Source: Monarcha castaneiventris obscurior
Lineage: Eukaryota > Chordata > Aves > Passeriformes > Monarchidae
NCBI GenBank assembly: GCA_026261815.1
Contig: JAMPIT010000174.1
Coordinates: 8,618,001-8,682,000 of the forward strand
Length of the DNA stretch: 64,000 bases
Direction: 5' to 3'
Part shown: piece by piece, positions 13,101-28,100 of the stretch
Numbering within the stretch: position 1 is the stretch's first letter
Layout: each line of letters begins with the position of its first letter
Program-made: the position numbers and the translations under genes
Notes under the pieces: model-generated
The model's input: only the letters and a program-made list of their open reading frames with translations
Databases searched by the model: none
Told to the model about the DNA's origin: nothing

Positions 13101-16100
13101 ATAACACAGATTAAACATTAAGCAGACTTTAGTCACACATATAATCCACAAGTTCATGTTCTCTGTAATGTTGCTAGCTTTATACACACCACATGCTTAT
13201 ACTGATAATACAGGAAGGAGGCTTGTTAAACAAACCTGCTTGTCTAACCCACTGCAACAATTCCTTCAGATTCCTGCAACCCACAAAAGTTTGGGCACTT
13301 TCTCGGAAGATGGGTTTTGAATGGGGTTTTTTTTTACCTTTCCTGTTTTCTAAAGGAACATCCCAGGACCTGCCATGGTGCTTTTAGTTATGTGGCAAAA
13401 CTCTGTCTCTCCCTTCCAGATCATGATAGTTCCCCAGCAGTGAGGTGAAAGGCACCCCCCACCATTCAGGTGTAAGATACTGACATCACTTTGGTTTTGT
13501 TAAAAATGCATCAAAACTGCAATGTTTGTAGAAGATAAAGAGGAAAGCTATATCCACCTCTTTTGAGAGGCTTTAGAAATAGAATAGAATTCTTAAATCC
13601 TTGTTATTTGGGAAGCCACATTCCCCCCACACTGTCGTTTGTTCAGTTTACAATTAACTCTGCTCTCTGCTTTGTGACTTTGAACTGGCCAAACTGTTCT
13701 GTATCTGTAAAATGAATAATAATTATCCTTGATAGACCACATTCTGTGATTTGCCTTGAAATATTTAGATGTGTAAAAAATATTGTTGTAATTTGCGATT
13801 GCTGTGCTGCATTGAAAGCTGAAACTATCTTTAGAATGTTTTAACATCTAGAAGGGCAGAAATTTCTGCTAATGCTGAATGTAGAAAAAAGGAAGTTCAG
13901 GTAGTAAGGTGAGGTATCTGAGCTTTTCAAACCTCTCTGTTAGAAAACAAACATCATGTCCTGAGACATCCATTCCTTAGTCCCATATATATCTTCCTTT
14001 TGGGATATTTGCTTCCTCCTTTGGATGAGACTTCTGTAATACTGAGTTGCTCCATTATCCTCCTGATTTCATTATTGGTCTGCTGTTCTGCTGCTAAGCT
14101 GTCCCCAGTCTGCTTGGAGTCCAAAAGATCCATTTCTCCACCAGTCTGTATGCCTCCCCTACCTGGACCCTCTTGTAATTGAGTACTGGTCTTTCTTCCT
14201 GTTCTGTCAGGGAATGTCCATTCCAAACAACCTGTCACATCTCTCTTCTTTCTTCAAGAGCCCAAAATAGTATGACATAGCCTTTTTCATGTTTCATGTC
14301 TCTTATCCTTCTGGGAATAAATGAAGCAAACTTTAAAATCTGAGTTTTTCAGAATTCTTTGCCCTTAGAAAGAGCACTGAGTAGTCTTAAGCTGTGAGAT
14401 GCTGATGCAGTTTAACTAATGGCAGAAATATTGGACCAGATTTAAACTGAGACCTGCAGTTTGTTTATAAACAAAGTTTCTTCCCAGATAGGGCTTCTCT
14501 AGATCTAGAGTGTTCTGCATAACACTTACAACTTTAAATTAGTTAAGCAATCACAAAACCCAAAAGCCAATCTTTTCCAGCTGTGAAAGGATCTAACTTA
14601 ATAACAGCTGATGGCTGTAACTGAGACTTTCCTGTGAAGGTTTTTGCTTTTTATTTAAAACTCACTTTCTTGTAGCTTTTAATCTCATCTAGTCTACTTT
14701 TTAGGACTGTGGATTGAAGAGAGATCTTTATCATACAGACATCTTCCTAAAGGTAAAGAAAATAACTGACAGCTCGAGATACTCTTAAATTCTACTGAAG
14801 ATTTTAATTCTGTTCACAGAACTATGTGGTTATTACAAGGTTAAAGAAGTGATATATTTTGTTTTATCAGACTTGTCTGAGGATTGTTTATCCAAAGTTT
14901 ATCAAAACCAGCATGAACTGTTTCCCATGAATTTTTAGAGTAAGGTTTTTTTCTTTTTCTGGCAGATAATGGAATGTAGGTCAAACAGAAAACAACAAAG
15001 TTATGACTGTAGGCAGATGTTAATTTAACTAGTGACTATGGCAATTTGAAACACAACAGCCTGGCATCTGTTTGACTTCTGGCTTTGTTCTGGGGGTCAA
15101 CATCTCCTGCAGAAGAATTGCTGCAAAATATCCAGGGTTGTCTAAGCAGTTCAAATGATTGGTATGAACAAACCTGAAGTTCATTGGGGCTCATTCGTAA
15201 TGAAGAATTTGGTGGCAGAGGTGGAATGTGTTAAGATTCAACTGCTGCAGTAATATTTCTGATGTTTTTTGTAGACTTCAGTGATTCTGTGATACATTTT
15301 GGCTGAGAAAGGGGATGACAAATAATTAGATTAATTTTCAGGTTTTTCCTCAATGTGGAAAATATACCCAAAGTCCATACTAGAAACAAATTTTGATTTA
15401 GAGTTCTTTCTGATTAACTAAATAGTTTTCTTTTTTTAACTCAGTAGTCATTCTTCATGAAAGCAGTCCTTTTTTTGTCCACTGGATTGTGGGACTACCT
15501 ATTCAGCTTCCTCATGTGTCTATGAGAACACATCAGAAGACAAAAGGAAACGCAGTCCTATTCCATTTGATTCTTATTCAGATACAGATTACATAGAACT
15601 AGTGGCTGCATGACTTCCTACCTGCTTAAATTGTTCATTGCTTTATCTATAAATTCTGGCAGCAGGCAGAAATGCAGCACTGACATAGAGCATGTAAGTA
15701 GATATGGTATTTACATCAGCAACTGAAAATGTAATACATGTTATAAAATTCATGTGGTCAAAGAAAATCACTCCTTCTGTTAAGGACCCTATTTGTAAAG
15801 AGGGAGATCCACAAAACCATGTTCTTATTAATTCTATTTCTCCCATGACATCTGATCTGCCTGCTCAAAATCTACAATTTTCTGCTACTGCCTTTATCTG
15901 TAGCCATAGAAGATGCTGTAGTTGGTTCAATATACAATGAGAATAAACCCAAATGCACTTTCAGAGTGATGATATACGAAATACAAAAGCTTCTCCCTCC
16001 TGTGTCTTTCCAGAAAAATTCCTTTTTGATTCCTGCAAACCTGCTCCAAGACTGTGCTGGTTATTTAGTATCCTGGTTTCAAGCTTTGTAGCCAAACAGG

Positions 16101-19100
16101 TGACAGTAGGAAAGCCATGTCCTTTCCTGAAATGCCTGTCTTACCTGTCTCCTATGCCCTTTTTTACTGAGCCATGCAAGACTCAATTGGCTGCCAGTAT
16201 TTTCTCATCCACTGCACAACCCTTGATGGTGGCTGATGTTTATGTTTTCCATGTAGGGATTGCTTTTTCCCATGAACTGGGGGACAAAACGACTGTTATG
16301 AACCATGCCTTGGGAAAGAATTGAGGATATCATTTTTCCTAGTCATTATTTGTTAGTTTTAGAAGGCTCTTCAGCAGTTTATTTTTCATTAAAGGATGCC
16401 TGGTTCATCCCACTGTAATTAAAAAAGTAAAATTGTAGAAGTTCAGTGTAAGGCAGTAAGTGTATCTACTCTAAGTAAGTGTATTTATGATTTTTGTGTA
16501 TGCCTTTACCCCCACCTGACTGCATCTGTGCAATCAATAACCTCCTAGCTTCAAGTATTGTTGTTTATCACCTAAATTAAATGTTTAGGAAACTCAGTGA
16601 CAAATATTTTTCTACTTGAAAAGCTAATAAATAGGCTTTTTCTATGGACTTCCCATACTTATTCTAAAGTCTACTTCCTCTAATAAATGTATGTAGTACC
16701 AGGTGAGAGGGATTACACCTTATTTTTAAACTCTGCTTACAGTATCAGTTTAAAAACCTCACTGCATTTTTCTTTACTTTCTACCATCATAACCTTTCTC
16801 TGGAATAATGACTTAAGCAAGACGTATCATTCCCTAAATATCTGCAATATAGCTATTTCTGTGTGTACTTTCAATGTTTCCCAATCTCCAAAATGGAATG
16901 CAGAATTGCATACCAATAACTACAATTTATTGTGTAACTAAATGTTTACAGTCTTAAATTAGTGATTTTTATCTTCTTGTTTTAAAATACTTTGAAATAT
17001 GTGCTGAAGCCTGAAATATTGTCGATTAGAGAAATTATAGATAATTTTGTAAGTGATAGTCTTCCATAACTCTGTATGAATATTTGAGACATATTGAAAA
17101 ATGCACAATGACTGAATAAAAAATGTAAAGATTGTATTTTTTCTGGGCATATATAAATTGTGATATAGCACTTTACATTAAAATCAGAGTTTAGGTCATC
17201 TAACAGCCAGGTGTTTGGGCTGAGCTAGGTAGCCATCTTTGAGTCTTGCTATAGTCAAAGGCAACTAAGAGCCTCACTTAGAATGTTTCTTATTTCTTAT
17301 AAATGCTGGAAAGCAGTCTGAAATAATTTAAATAGTTAACTTCTATTATTAAAAATAATTCAAATCTTAAATATACTTACTTAAATATTAGTCTCTATTC
17401 TGGTTTTGGGGTTCTTTTGCCTTTGTTATACTTCCCAAAGTCTAAAGGCAATGTATTTCAGTCTTTAACTGCACAGTTTGGAAAAAATATGCAAGGGAAA
17501 CAAAGTAAGGTAGTCAATGTTTAGATTCAATATTTTTCAGGACAAGTCAGTATCTTCTTTTGGGTGAAAATTAGAGAGAGCTGATAGTACATCAGCAGAA
17601 TACGGGGACTTTCTTATAATGGGTGCAATAAATATTCAGCTACTGTATCCTTATTCAGTCACTGCTTTTTTCAAAATTTGACAGGACAAGGCCCTCACCT
17701 GACCTGGTCTAAGTTTGAAGCTATCCCTGCTTCGAGCAGGAGGTTGGACTAAATGGCATTTAGAGGTTCCTTTCTGCCTTAATTTTTCTGACTTTATTCC
17801 TCTCTTGTATGGCATGGAATTTATTATTTGCTTCACATTTTTTTGTAATAACAATTATGTACATATAGCATTCTGGAAAATGAAGTGCATGTCTTAAGCC
17901 CTCTAGGAAAAATGTGAAGATGGTAAAAATTGTCCTATGTATTGAAATTGCCTCAGAAATTCTGTTAAATTCCCTGGCATCAGGACTGGTAATTTTTGGA
18001 GCAGTTTTCTTGTACTGTGTTTTGGCTTTTTTTAAGATTGACAGAGAGGTTAGAAGCACAACCTTTTCATTGTTTTTCCTTCATTTTTGGATGCTCCATC
18101 TTGAAGCAGCCAGGATATGATCTTCAGAATTAGTGAGAAGTTACAGCTATGAACTTGTTCTGAGCCATGGGCTGAGCTTGAGGAGGAATCTCTGGTTCCC
18201 TTAGTCCATTATCATGGGTCCAAGATTTTGCCTTGATTATTTGGAGATACCAGGCACAGGCAAGCCAAACACCAGGAGGTATCCCTAGCTCTATGATTCT
18301 GTGGAGACTGGTATCCAGCAGTATGGATAGAAATGCAGGAGCCATAGCATGGGTTCAGTCTGCTTGTAGCTGTTGCCCCACTAGGATGTTGAAACAACCC
18401 CTGAGAAGGTGGCGTTGCCTTCTCCCTGGAATAAGGAACACCTGGGCTCTGTGCTGAGTGCCCAAACTGTGTGGCTTCATGAGGATTTTGACAGAGGATG
18501 CAGAGCTCTCTTTTTAAAGAGGAGCACTTACCCATTCTCTTCCCTGAATGCTTAAACTTTTCAGTATTATATGAAAGAGGTAAGAAAAGCTCTTACCTCT
18601 TAATAATAAACAGCACAGAAAGAAAATTCCAAACCTGACACAGCAAACTGGCCAGAAGAGCTATATGCCAAGGGGCTAATACTATACTGAAATCCTGAGT
18701 GTATACAAGCTATAAGATATATTAATCCCTTGATACTTTTCTCTAGTCTACTATTAGGAGGCAAAAGAGTTGTTTGACAAGACCTTTCAGATGGTTGAAA
18801 TAGCCAATGAATATAAAATGTTGGACATTCTATGTGTTAAAATAACATTAAGTGTAGTCACAATGTCTTGTTACAGTTACAAAACCTTCAACTTAGCATG
18901 AAGAAGGGGAAAGTGTTATTATTCCGTTTGAGCTTAGAAAACATTTTAGTTGTTTTGCAGTAACTGCAAACATAATTAGAAACACGTGTTAGCTACATAA
19001 TTTCTCCAAAATTCAGAGATCCTGGGTACTGCTGAAATTGAGTCATTCCTAAGAGGCCTCAAGTCCTTCACTTTAATAATGATTGTAAGTAATTGGTGTT

Positions 19101-22100
19101 AATTGGTAATTACTTGGTGGTGACTTTATTTATCTTCTGTGCTTACTTTGTGTGTTTTTTCCAAAGACTGTGAAGAATTAGACCAATATTCAGATTCCAT
19201 CATCTATTTATGTTCAAGATTTGGCTGAATTTTATTCATTTCTGGAGAGTCCCAAAAGAACTTTAGGAGCCTTGAAATTTGAATTGGGAAATGTTCCTAG
19301 AGTTCTTATTTATATCACATTTGTGTTACAGAAAACTTGTTTTGGAATTTTAGATGAGTTCCTTGCTGCATTGTTTTGAGCTGACTGTCAGAAATAATTG
19401 AGTATAATCTGATAAAATGGAGAATGCCCACTGCACTTAATGCAGAGTGAAGAGGCATTGATAAAGTTAGGGCCAGATTTCACTAGTTTTGCTCACATGG
19501 ATAAGTACCTCATTTATCAGGTGGGTCCTCTCCCTTCTGTGGTTTTAATTCCCATTTGTATTCTGACATGTTCTCTTTCTTACAAACATCTATCTATATC
19601 CACCTTCTAACCTTGGAGAAAATACTGTGGTCTTAGATCCAGAGGCTAGTGTGCCTGAAGTCAAGCTGGAAGGATATAAAAGAGGTCCCTCAGATAGTGT
19701 ATAACCTCACATAGTTCTCACTTTTTCTTGGAATTTTCATGAGGAGATTTTGAAGATAGGTCTGGTGGGGAACTGTTGGTAGTAAGTGAATATGAACTTA
19801 TTTGTGGTATGGGTAGAGAGAAAAGTTATTCAGGTGTACAGTACAGCTATTTGAGCATAAGTATGTTCTCTTTTTCTCATGGACTCCTATATTTAAATTA
19901 TTGCTGCTCAGAGCCAGAAAATCTACCTTTTCCTGCTACAAAAATATCAAGGTTATGTCCTTCCCTTTCACATTTTCAGCAAAATTTTCCTCCACATTTT
20001 TTGCAATAGGACATAATTACCCAGCACTTTACTTCATGGGACTTTTCACTGATTGAAGGAAACAAATTTGCTTTGGAACTTGGTTTTGGATTTGGTTTGG
20101 TTTTGTTTTGTTTTTCTGGTAGAAAAGCCAGACTTCATGAAGCAATATAAAAAATTGTAACAAAGTTAGAAAATCACAAGGGTGACTTAATAGAGTGACT
20201 TAAGGGTAACTTAATAGGGTAAAATAAACATCACTGAAATTTTAAATTGAAAGGAAAAGATGCAAGTAAATCCAGTAATAAGACACATACTTCCCTATTT
20301 TCAATGTAATTGCATTTATGGAAATATGGGGAAACAAAAAGCAGAAAGGCAACCATCCGTTAAAAGACAAATCTTCATCCAACTTTCCAGTAATTCTGCA
20401 TTTAGATAACAAAGAATTATTCTGGTTTATCCAGATGATCTATCAATGTTGAGTGTGTTTGAAAATGTGTGGGGGGTCCCAGTTCATTATATAATGAGAA
20501 AGAAAATCTGAGAAAAGCAATATGCAGTTAAGTACAACTAAAGTGGAATGGGACTGGAAGACTCAACAAGAATATTTATCCAACTATATTCCAGACTCTA
20601 GATCTGAGATCATCAGTATAATAAAATTACCTCAGTTCTTTCCAGGGCATTATGGTTAACACACGACTGAAAAAAAGTCATCCTCAATTGCCATTTGCAA
20701 GCCCTTTTTTTTCCTCACTACTCCATCTTCTCATTCACTCTGTTACTTTTCAGTGTAGCAATGTAATTAGTTACACTGAGGAGACCTACATTTCACTTAA
20801 CCCAGCAATGTGAGAGCTTCTGAGCAATAAAATGAACTATGAGTGCATAAATATTGTTGGTTGCTTTATCATTAATGTGGGACAGGCCACCTTGAAAGAA
20901 TTACATATCTGTATAACAGGGGCATCATCTCTTGTCTGTAATTTATCATTACAATTCATACAATTTTTCTGGAGTAGGATCACGTTTCCTCCCTTCATCC
21001 ATAAACTATTTCTTCCCTTCAAACTGTTGCATCTTTCCCTTCTGCCCTCCCAAGAATCTTGGAGAAAACAGTATACCAGGCTTCAGCAGCAAATCCTGGG
21101 CCCAGAGTAGCCCAGTGCTGTCTCTCTGATGGCTCTCCCAATAATGCTGTGGTAATGGGAACTATCTGGTGATGAAACGTTCCAGGAGATCTCACTGCCT
21201 TTGACATGCTGGTATGCTATCCATGCAGTCTGTCTTGTGCAGTCCTCAATGCTCAAGTCTTCACATTGTGTAGAACCAACCTTCCTGAAACAGAGCTCTT
21301 ACCACGGAACTGAACTGAGAAATTAGGTGTCAAATCTGTAAAAAGTTTATGGACATAAAGAAGAAGACACAGCCTCCAGGACAAGCAAGTTTATTTCTGT
21401 GGAAGCGTCGTCAAACTTGGTGTAGATGAGATGATGGTGCAGTGAGAACCTAAGCAGTTAAAAAAAAATTGTAACTCACAGGTACAGATCAGAGGGGCAT
21501 GGAGAAAGCACATTAGTAAGGTACCACACAAATAGGACAACTGTATCTACATAAGAGGCTAAGAAATAAATGGATTGAGAAAGGGAAATATTTTCTTTCT
21601 CACAGAAGACCTAGATAGTATTTTGAACTTAAGTGAATATCTTTGTTCATAGAGAATGCCAAAATAAATATTTGAGAGCTGCGTATCTTTAATCTCATGC
21701 AAGCAAATGAAAGGCAGACCTTCTTTTCTTTTCCTGGTGTCTCGGGGAGCAAAGATTCTCTTTGCTACCATGAAATATTTTGAAACGGATCTTCAAAAAA
21801 ACAATTATAAAGAAAATATATACTTCCTTTGAGATATTAACTCGTATTCTGCATCTTGACCATAGGATTAGTTCTAGATGGTTTCTTGTGAATATTCTAA
21901 AGGTTGAATTATAACTTCTGTGATTTTCTTGGTGCTGTAGTAATTTCACTTCTTATTTCAGGAGATCTGCATAATCACATTTCTTGGCAGGGTCCCATAG
22001 AATTTGCAGTTTTGACTTGCTGCTGCACAATGCTAGCCATGGACTGGATTGCCTTACATTTTTTAATTTGATTTAACCTGGTTCTCCTTACTTGTGTCTA

Positions 22101-25100
22101 AAGGAGGAGAAGAAAGGTTTTCTAAAGAAACACCACACAGGCCAGCAGGACCAGGGCAGTGATTGTCCCCCTGCACTCAGCAATGGTGAAGTCACACCTC
22201 AAATCCCACATTCAGTTTTGAGCTCCACACTACAAGAAAGACATTGAGGTGCTGGAGCGTGTGCAGAGAAGGGAACAGAGCTGGTGAAGGGTCTGGAGCA
22301 CAAGTCTGATGAGGAGCAGCTGAGGGAGCTGGGGGTGTTCAGCCTGGAGAAAAGGAGGCTCAGGGTAGAACTTACTGTTCTCTACAATTACCTGAAAGGA
22401 GGTGTAGCCAGGCGGAGGTCAGTGTCTTCTCCTGGGTACCAAGGGATAGGGCAGAAGGAAATGGCCTCAAGTTGCAACAAGGGTGGTTTAAATTGGATAT
22501 TAGGAAAAATTTCTTCACTAAAAGCGTGGTCAAGAGGTGGGACAGGCTACTTAAGAAGGTGTTTGAGTCACTATCTCTGGAGGGATTTAAAAGACTTGTT
22601 TGATCTTGGTGTTTGCTGAAGACCTGCACAGGTATGCAAGGTAATGTGTTCTGTTTCCTGGGGATAATCCAGCTTTAGCCCAGCTCCTTTTTTTACAACC
22701 CTACTGCTTGTGGAGACACTTTAAGCGTCAGTTTTGCTTGTGCAGGCCAAACTGAGGGTTTATGCCAAAACTGATCCAGTTAAGCAATGTGGAAAAGAGG
22801 TTATTTAGAGCCTGAGTTCAAAGTCAAGACAGAATTATCATGAAATATTAATACAGACTGAAAGTCAGAGAAGAAATGGTACAGTGCAGGTAGCACTGTG
22901 GTTGTGACAGACACATTCTTTATGTTCTTATAGTTATGCTTTGAATTTTTATGTAAATAAGCATTTTTTTCTCTGTGCATTTGATTTGGTTGTGTATTTA
23001 ATTTGTTATGTTACCAAAGTCTGTATAAACTGAAAGCCTGCCAATTACAGTTATAAAAAGTTGCAGCAGAATGAAAGTATTAGTGCTTAGGAGATTTCAT
23101 AACTGTCTGTTTGCCTTCCATAGCTATTTTCTGCTGGAAAAATCACAGACACCAGAGTAGCTGAGCTGAAGGAACAGTACACCCGGCTGCATAAGGCTGT
23201 GATAAGGTATAATATTCCTTTTTAAACACTCTGTAGCCAAAGCATTATGTTTTTAAAGTAATTTTCTGCTCATGCTGAAGCCTAATTATCATTTAAAGCT
23301 TTCTTACAGTTATAGTTCATAAACAGGAAGCCAGAACACAAGGCCAAAAACCAGTATTATTTAATAGGAAATTTCAAGGTAACTTGGGATACTTAAATAC
23401 TTTTTAGAACAACATCTTTGTTTCTAATACAAACATAATAATATTGGGAATGGACGTACAGACTGCAACAGACAATTTGCAAATTTAAAATAAATATGTA
23501 TTTGACGATCTTGTAGCCAGATATGAAAAGACTGACTTGCTGAGCTGACATCATAGAGAGCAACTGAAGAAGCTAAAGGTTCGTTTCTAAGAAGGAAAAT
23601 GAAACTGTCACTCCTAAATAGGTGTGAATTTACCCTCTGAGAATATTGGCAGTCACATTACACAGATAATGTATTTTGATTAGAAGCTTAAGCTTCCAAG
23701 TCTAAGTGAAATTTGGAAATTAGGTGTAGCAGTTGTGAGCCTGCCCTGCACCAGTACTTGCTGGAGAGAGAGAAGAGATCATGCTCATGGCCCAATGCCA
23801 GGCTTGGGCAGGGCACACGTGGGTGGAAGGAGAGAGATAGAGAGGGACAAAGTGGGACACAACACTACAGCTGTACCAGGTGAACAGGGTGTCCCAGAAC
23901 AGAGCTGTCCTGCTGAAAATATGGCAATACTGCCATAGTATTTATGAATAGTAATTTTTATATTACAGCATACCTGAAATCAGTAAAATCAGCATCATGA
24001 TAATCCTGTCAAATTTTTGTGATACATACCATAATACCCACTGTATTAACAATATTTTATCTCACTTTCACTGACACTCCACACCAAAATCTTTATGGCA
24101 ATTCTGTCATTGAAGCTAAAGCCTAATTTGAGTATTCTAAACCTAATTTAGGTTATACCTGCTTATTTGGGTTATGCTGGATTTGCTGTGCATCCTGGCA
24201 ATCTGAATAGCAACAAGTTCTAAGTAATGCAGAGTAATTTAAAAAGAGTTCCCAAAAGACTGAAATAATAGTTTTTCTTGAGGATATCTGAGTCTTCTAG
24301 TTTTGTCTTAATAAAATGGGGAATTGGAATATGGCTCTGACTCTGGGAAATGTCATCTGACTTTATTTCAGATTACTGAGATAGATAGCAAATCTTTCTG
24401 AGAAGAAAAATTAAAAACAGCATTACTAAACCAGTTTGGGTTCCTAGAATACAAAAAGACTTTTCTAACTGTTCAGATCAAACATATTATGTGGGGTTTG
24501 GATTAATTGATTGAGAAGGTTTCTACTCTACTGGTGTTCACTGAGCTGAAACAGAAATCCAGTAGCTGCTAATTAGTTGATTTTTAGCCAATATTAGTTT
24601 GAAAACTGTCTTTCATTGGAAAAATGCAAACATATTGCTACATGTTTTATACATTTATACAGTATTCTTTTGTATGGGACATTCATTTATGTAAAGGCAG
24701 TCCCTTTGTGGGTATAACAAGTGGAATATGGCCTGAGTGTAAGCAGGACTCAGCTGTATTTTCTGTCACACATAAAACTACCCTTACCAGCATGCACCAA
24801 AAGCATGAAAATGTTAGATGGTAGATGACATCTCTCATTCTTTCCATCATTCTCACAGGAGTATGAAATGGCCTTCTGTAAGAGAGTGGATCGGAGAGAA
24901 TCATGTCACATTCTTTATTAGATGTAGTCATGTGTCAAAGCAAAACACCAATGTGTGAACTAGCACTAATTCCCATGGGTATATTTCTCCTACTGCTAAA
25001 GGAAAGCAAGGAAAATCAATTACCCAAAACCTATGATGATTTCCAGTATATTTTAAAGACATCGAAAGTGGGATTCAGACATCAAAAGTGAGATTCTCTT

Positions 25101-28100
25101 GTCCATATGTTAACATCAGTAGAGATGCTCATCTGAACGAGGTACCAAGGGTCCCTTAACAGTCAATAGAAAGAAATAGGGACTGCACACTTCCTCCTTA
25201 CACAGACATCTGCAAGGGTGTGGTTTTCTCCATCAGCTGTAAGGACTGTCCTGGTGGGAAGTGCAGGGTGTATGTATATTCTCCTCCTGCAAAGAACCCT
25301 TCACTGAATCAACACTGTTTTTAATTTTTAGTTCTTCACCCTAACATGTGCAGTACAGTTCTGTGGATCAAGAACTTATTTTTTCACCTATTACAGTTAA
25401 ATTCAATCCCTTTCCTAATTAATGCCCATCTCTCCTAGTGTTGTTGCAATGCCATGTTAAGACAAATGACACAGGATGAGGTCTTCAAGCTGTGTGTGTT
25501 TTCTTCTTTCCTTTATTAGCATATAAAAATCTCAAGGAGAAAGCCCTATACATCTTAAGCAGCACAGTTCCCTGTGACATTTGTGCCGAACTATTGCAAC
25601 TGATCTCTCTGATACACAATACAAATTTGTCTAATATAATGAATGCAATTAGTCTGTGTGCAGGTGGTTTCCAAGGCTGTTGCCAGTGTACACAGAGCTG
25701 TAAGTGTGTAGCGCAGTCCTCTGTTTAGTGACAAATAGTACTTTATTTCTTGCTTTCAGTTTGGCACAATTTGGTATTCTGAAATGCTGAAAGATGTCAC
25801 TTGGCAGATAACATCTTTGATACTTTTCTTCGAGTGCTTTTTTCTTAAAGTGCTTTTGAATTTGTGTTCGCTGAGAACACGCTGTCATCCCATTGTGGTG
25901 GGATGGGTGTGTGTCTCAACCATCCACTTTGCAGTAAGGCTGCATCTAAAGTTGAAGTATCTGAGATTGTATTTGGCCCCTGAAAACCCTTTTAGTCACT
26001 CAATTATGTGGCCTAGTTGATGATTTTATTTATATTATCTCAATTTAGGAACCTAGTAAGAATATTCTAATAACCCAAACTAGAATATACTCAGGTAATA
26101 ATGAAGATTCGTTAGCAGATTGGGAATCTTATTTTCTTAAGCCTCTGCTAAATTAATAATTATTTCACAAGTTCAAAAGCTGCCACATCAGACTGCACAA
26201 ACCTACTTTTGCAGTCATGACATTCTGTATGTGTACATTGTGTAGATGTACAGCTATTTCTAAATTGTCTTCAATTAAATTTAAATCAACACATGAAAGA
26301 AATACCATTGGCATCTGTAGAGAGCAAAATCTAGATTCAACACAATTCTTGTTTCTGTTTTTCTTTTTTTTAATTATCTTGAAAAAATCAATACTAAGAA
26401 TTTTGTTTTTATGAATTCACTTGTGTTTATGTAACTGTATGTAAGATACATGTACTATGAAAGAATTGTTTGAAATTATGTGTATCACTGCAACCAATTG
26501 TATTTTCTCCTACAACTGTTCAAATTCTGTTAGATTTAAAGAAGGTTTAAATATCGTACAGAATGCAGTGTTTAATAACTCACTTTATTTTTCCCTTAGT
26601 GTATGTGTATAAATACATCACACATGAAATTATTTGTTCATGATAAAGGCACACTCTGTTTTCTGTTGAAGTCTGTGGTTTTCTTATTTTCTAGTTTAGA
26701 AAAAGGAAGTGGTTATCTGGGGAGAAATGTTGCATGAATCAAAACCTTTTTGATTACATTATTTCAACTATGTTTTCGCAGTATAGTCAGTATTATATTT
26801 TGTATTTTTATCACCATTTTACCATCTCAACTCTATTCTTTAGTGTGATATGTAATTTTGTTTTTCTGTCTAAGCCATAAATGTCAAAGTTGAGCCAAAA
26901 TTAATGTCTAGAGTTTCTCAATGGGGGAAATTCTAAGTTCCTTTGTTTTTTAAAAAAAATTAAATTGCACTATATTTTTAATTAGTAAAAGGCAAGTGAT
27001 AGAGTTCTTTATTCTTCTACATAATTGTGACTAATTTTAGCATGCCATTATGCAAAAATCATAATATAGTAATATTGAGGAGGCATACACAAAGATTTCT
27101 ATAGCATAAAGCGTTGGTTTATGTGTGGTGCATTGTGTATGATTTTTCATACTGTAATTTCCATAGTAATCTATGTATTTTACTAATAGCCTTTAGGATG
27201 TTTTTCAGCTGTCACCACACAGGTTCATAAGTATATTACGAATACCAGTCTCCTGACACTGACAGGAGCTAGTTTGTTTTTTCTGTGGAGCTAGTCTTTG
27301 GTAATACAGGTCAGATCAGATCACTAATCATTGATCTACAGGCTTCCACAGATGCCTACAGATGTATTTTCAGCTTGTGTATCATTACATGAGTTATTTC
27401 AGATCTTGGTAGCACTATAGCAGTAGCAAGATGTAATTCACCACTGGGTAAATGTCCCAGTATTTATTAAGAAAGTTGTCATATAGGTCAGACTGGGCCT
27501 TGTCCTGGTGAATACTTCACCATTAGAGGTCTCCAGACTGAATCAGATCTAGCCTTTGGCACTTCTTAGGATAAAATGGATTCCCTGTCTCTTAATTTGT
27601 GTTTAGGAAGTGCTAGAAAAATAAATTAGACTAAGTAACAGTCTGAGTCTGTCATCTGGTTAAAATTAGATGAGATGAATCTCACTCCAGCTGTAGGTAT
27701 GCAGAAAAAACCCCCTGAGACCAGATTCCACTGCTCTCATGGCACCATAGGATGATTCAGGTTTGAGCAGAACTTAGGAGGTCCAACCTCCTGTCCAAGG
27801 CAGGGTCAACTAGGAGGTCAGACAAGATTATTCAGATCTAAATTCTATCTCACCTTGAAAATCTTGAATTAAATATTGTAGGTATGTAAAGAAGTATAAA
27901 TACAGAGCTTGTGCTTCTCATTGACTAGCTCTAAATTTGTCTATTTAATGTAGTTTACAGGAATCTGAGACCCAGCTGTTGCAGGAAGCCGAACGCCTGA
28001 GTGCAGAACTGGAGCAATGTGAACTGGAAAAAGCAGAACAGTTCCCTGATGAAGCTTCCAGTGAAGCTGCCCAAATAAGGCAACAACTTCTTAGCTGCCG

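Larger units (their letters stand above)
11910..23123. other. CCDC146: CCDC146 intron upstream of the FGL2 promoter
   Basis: AT-rich and non-coding apart from CR1 pieces at 17719-17795 and 22138-22615. A GC-richer island at about 18130-18530 and a 94-codon minus frame at 13954-14238 are unexplained. Confidence 0.7.

Noticed and set aside
22284..22629. 111-codon plus frame and an antisense frame
   Set aside because: They lie within a CR1 fragment.
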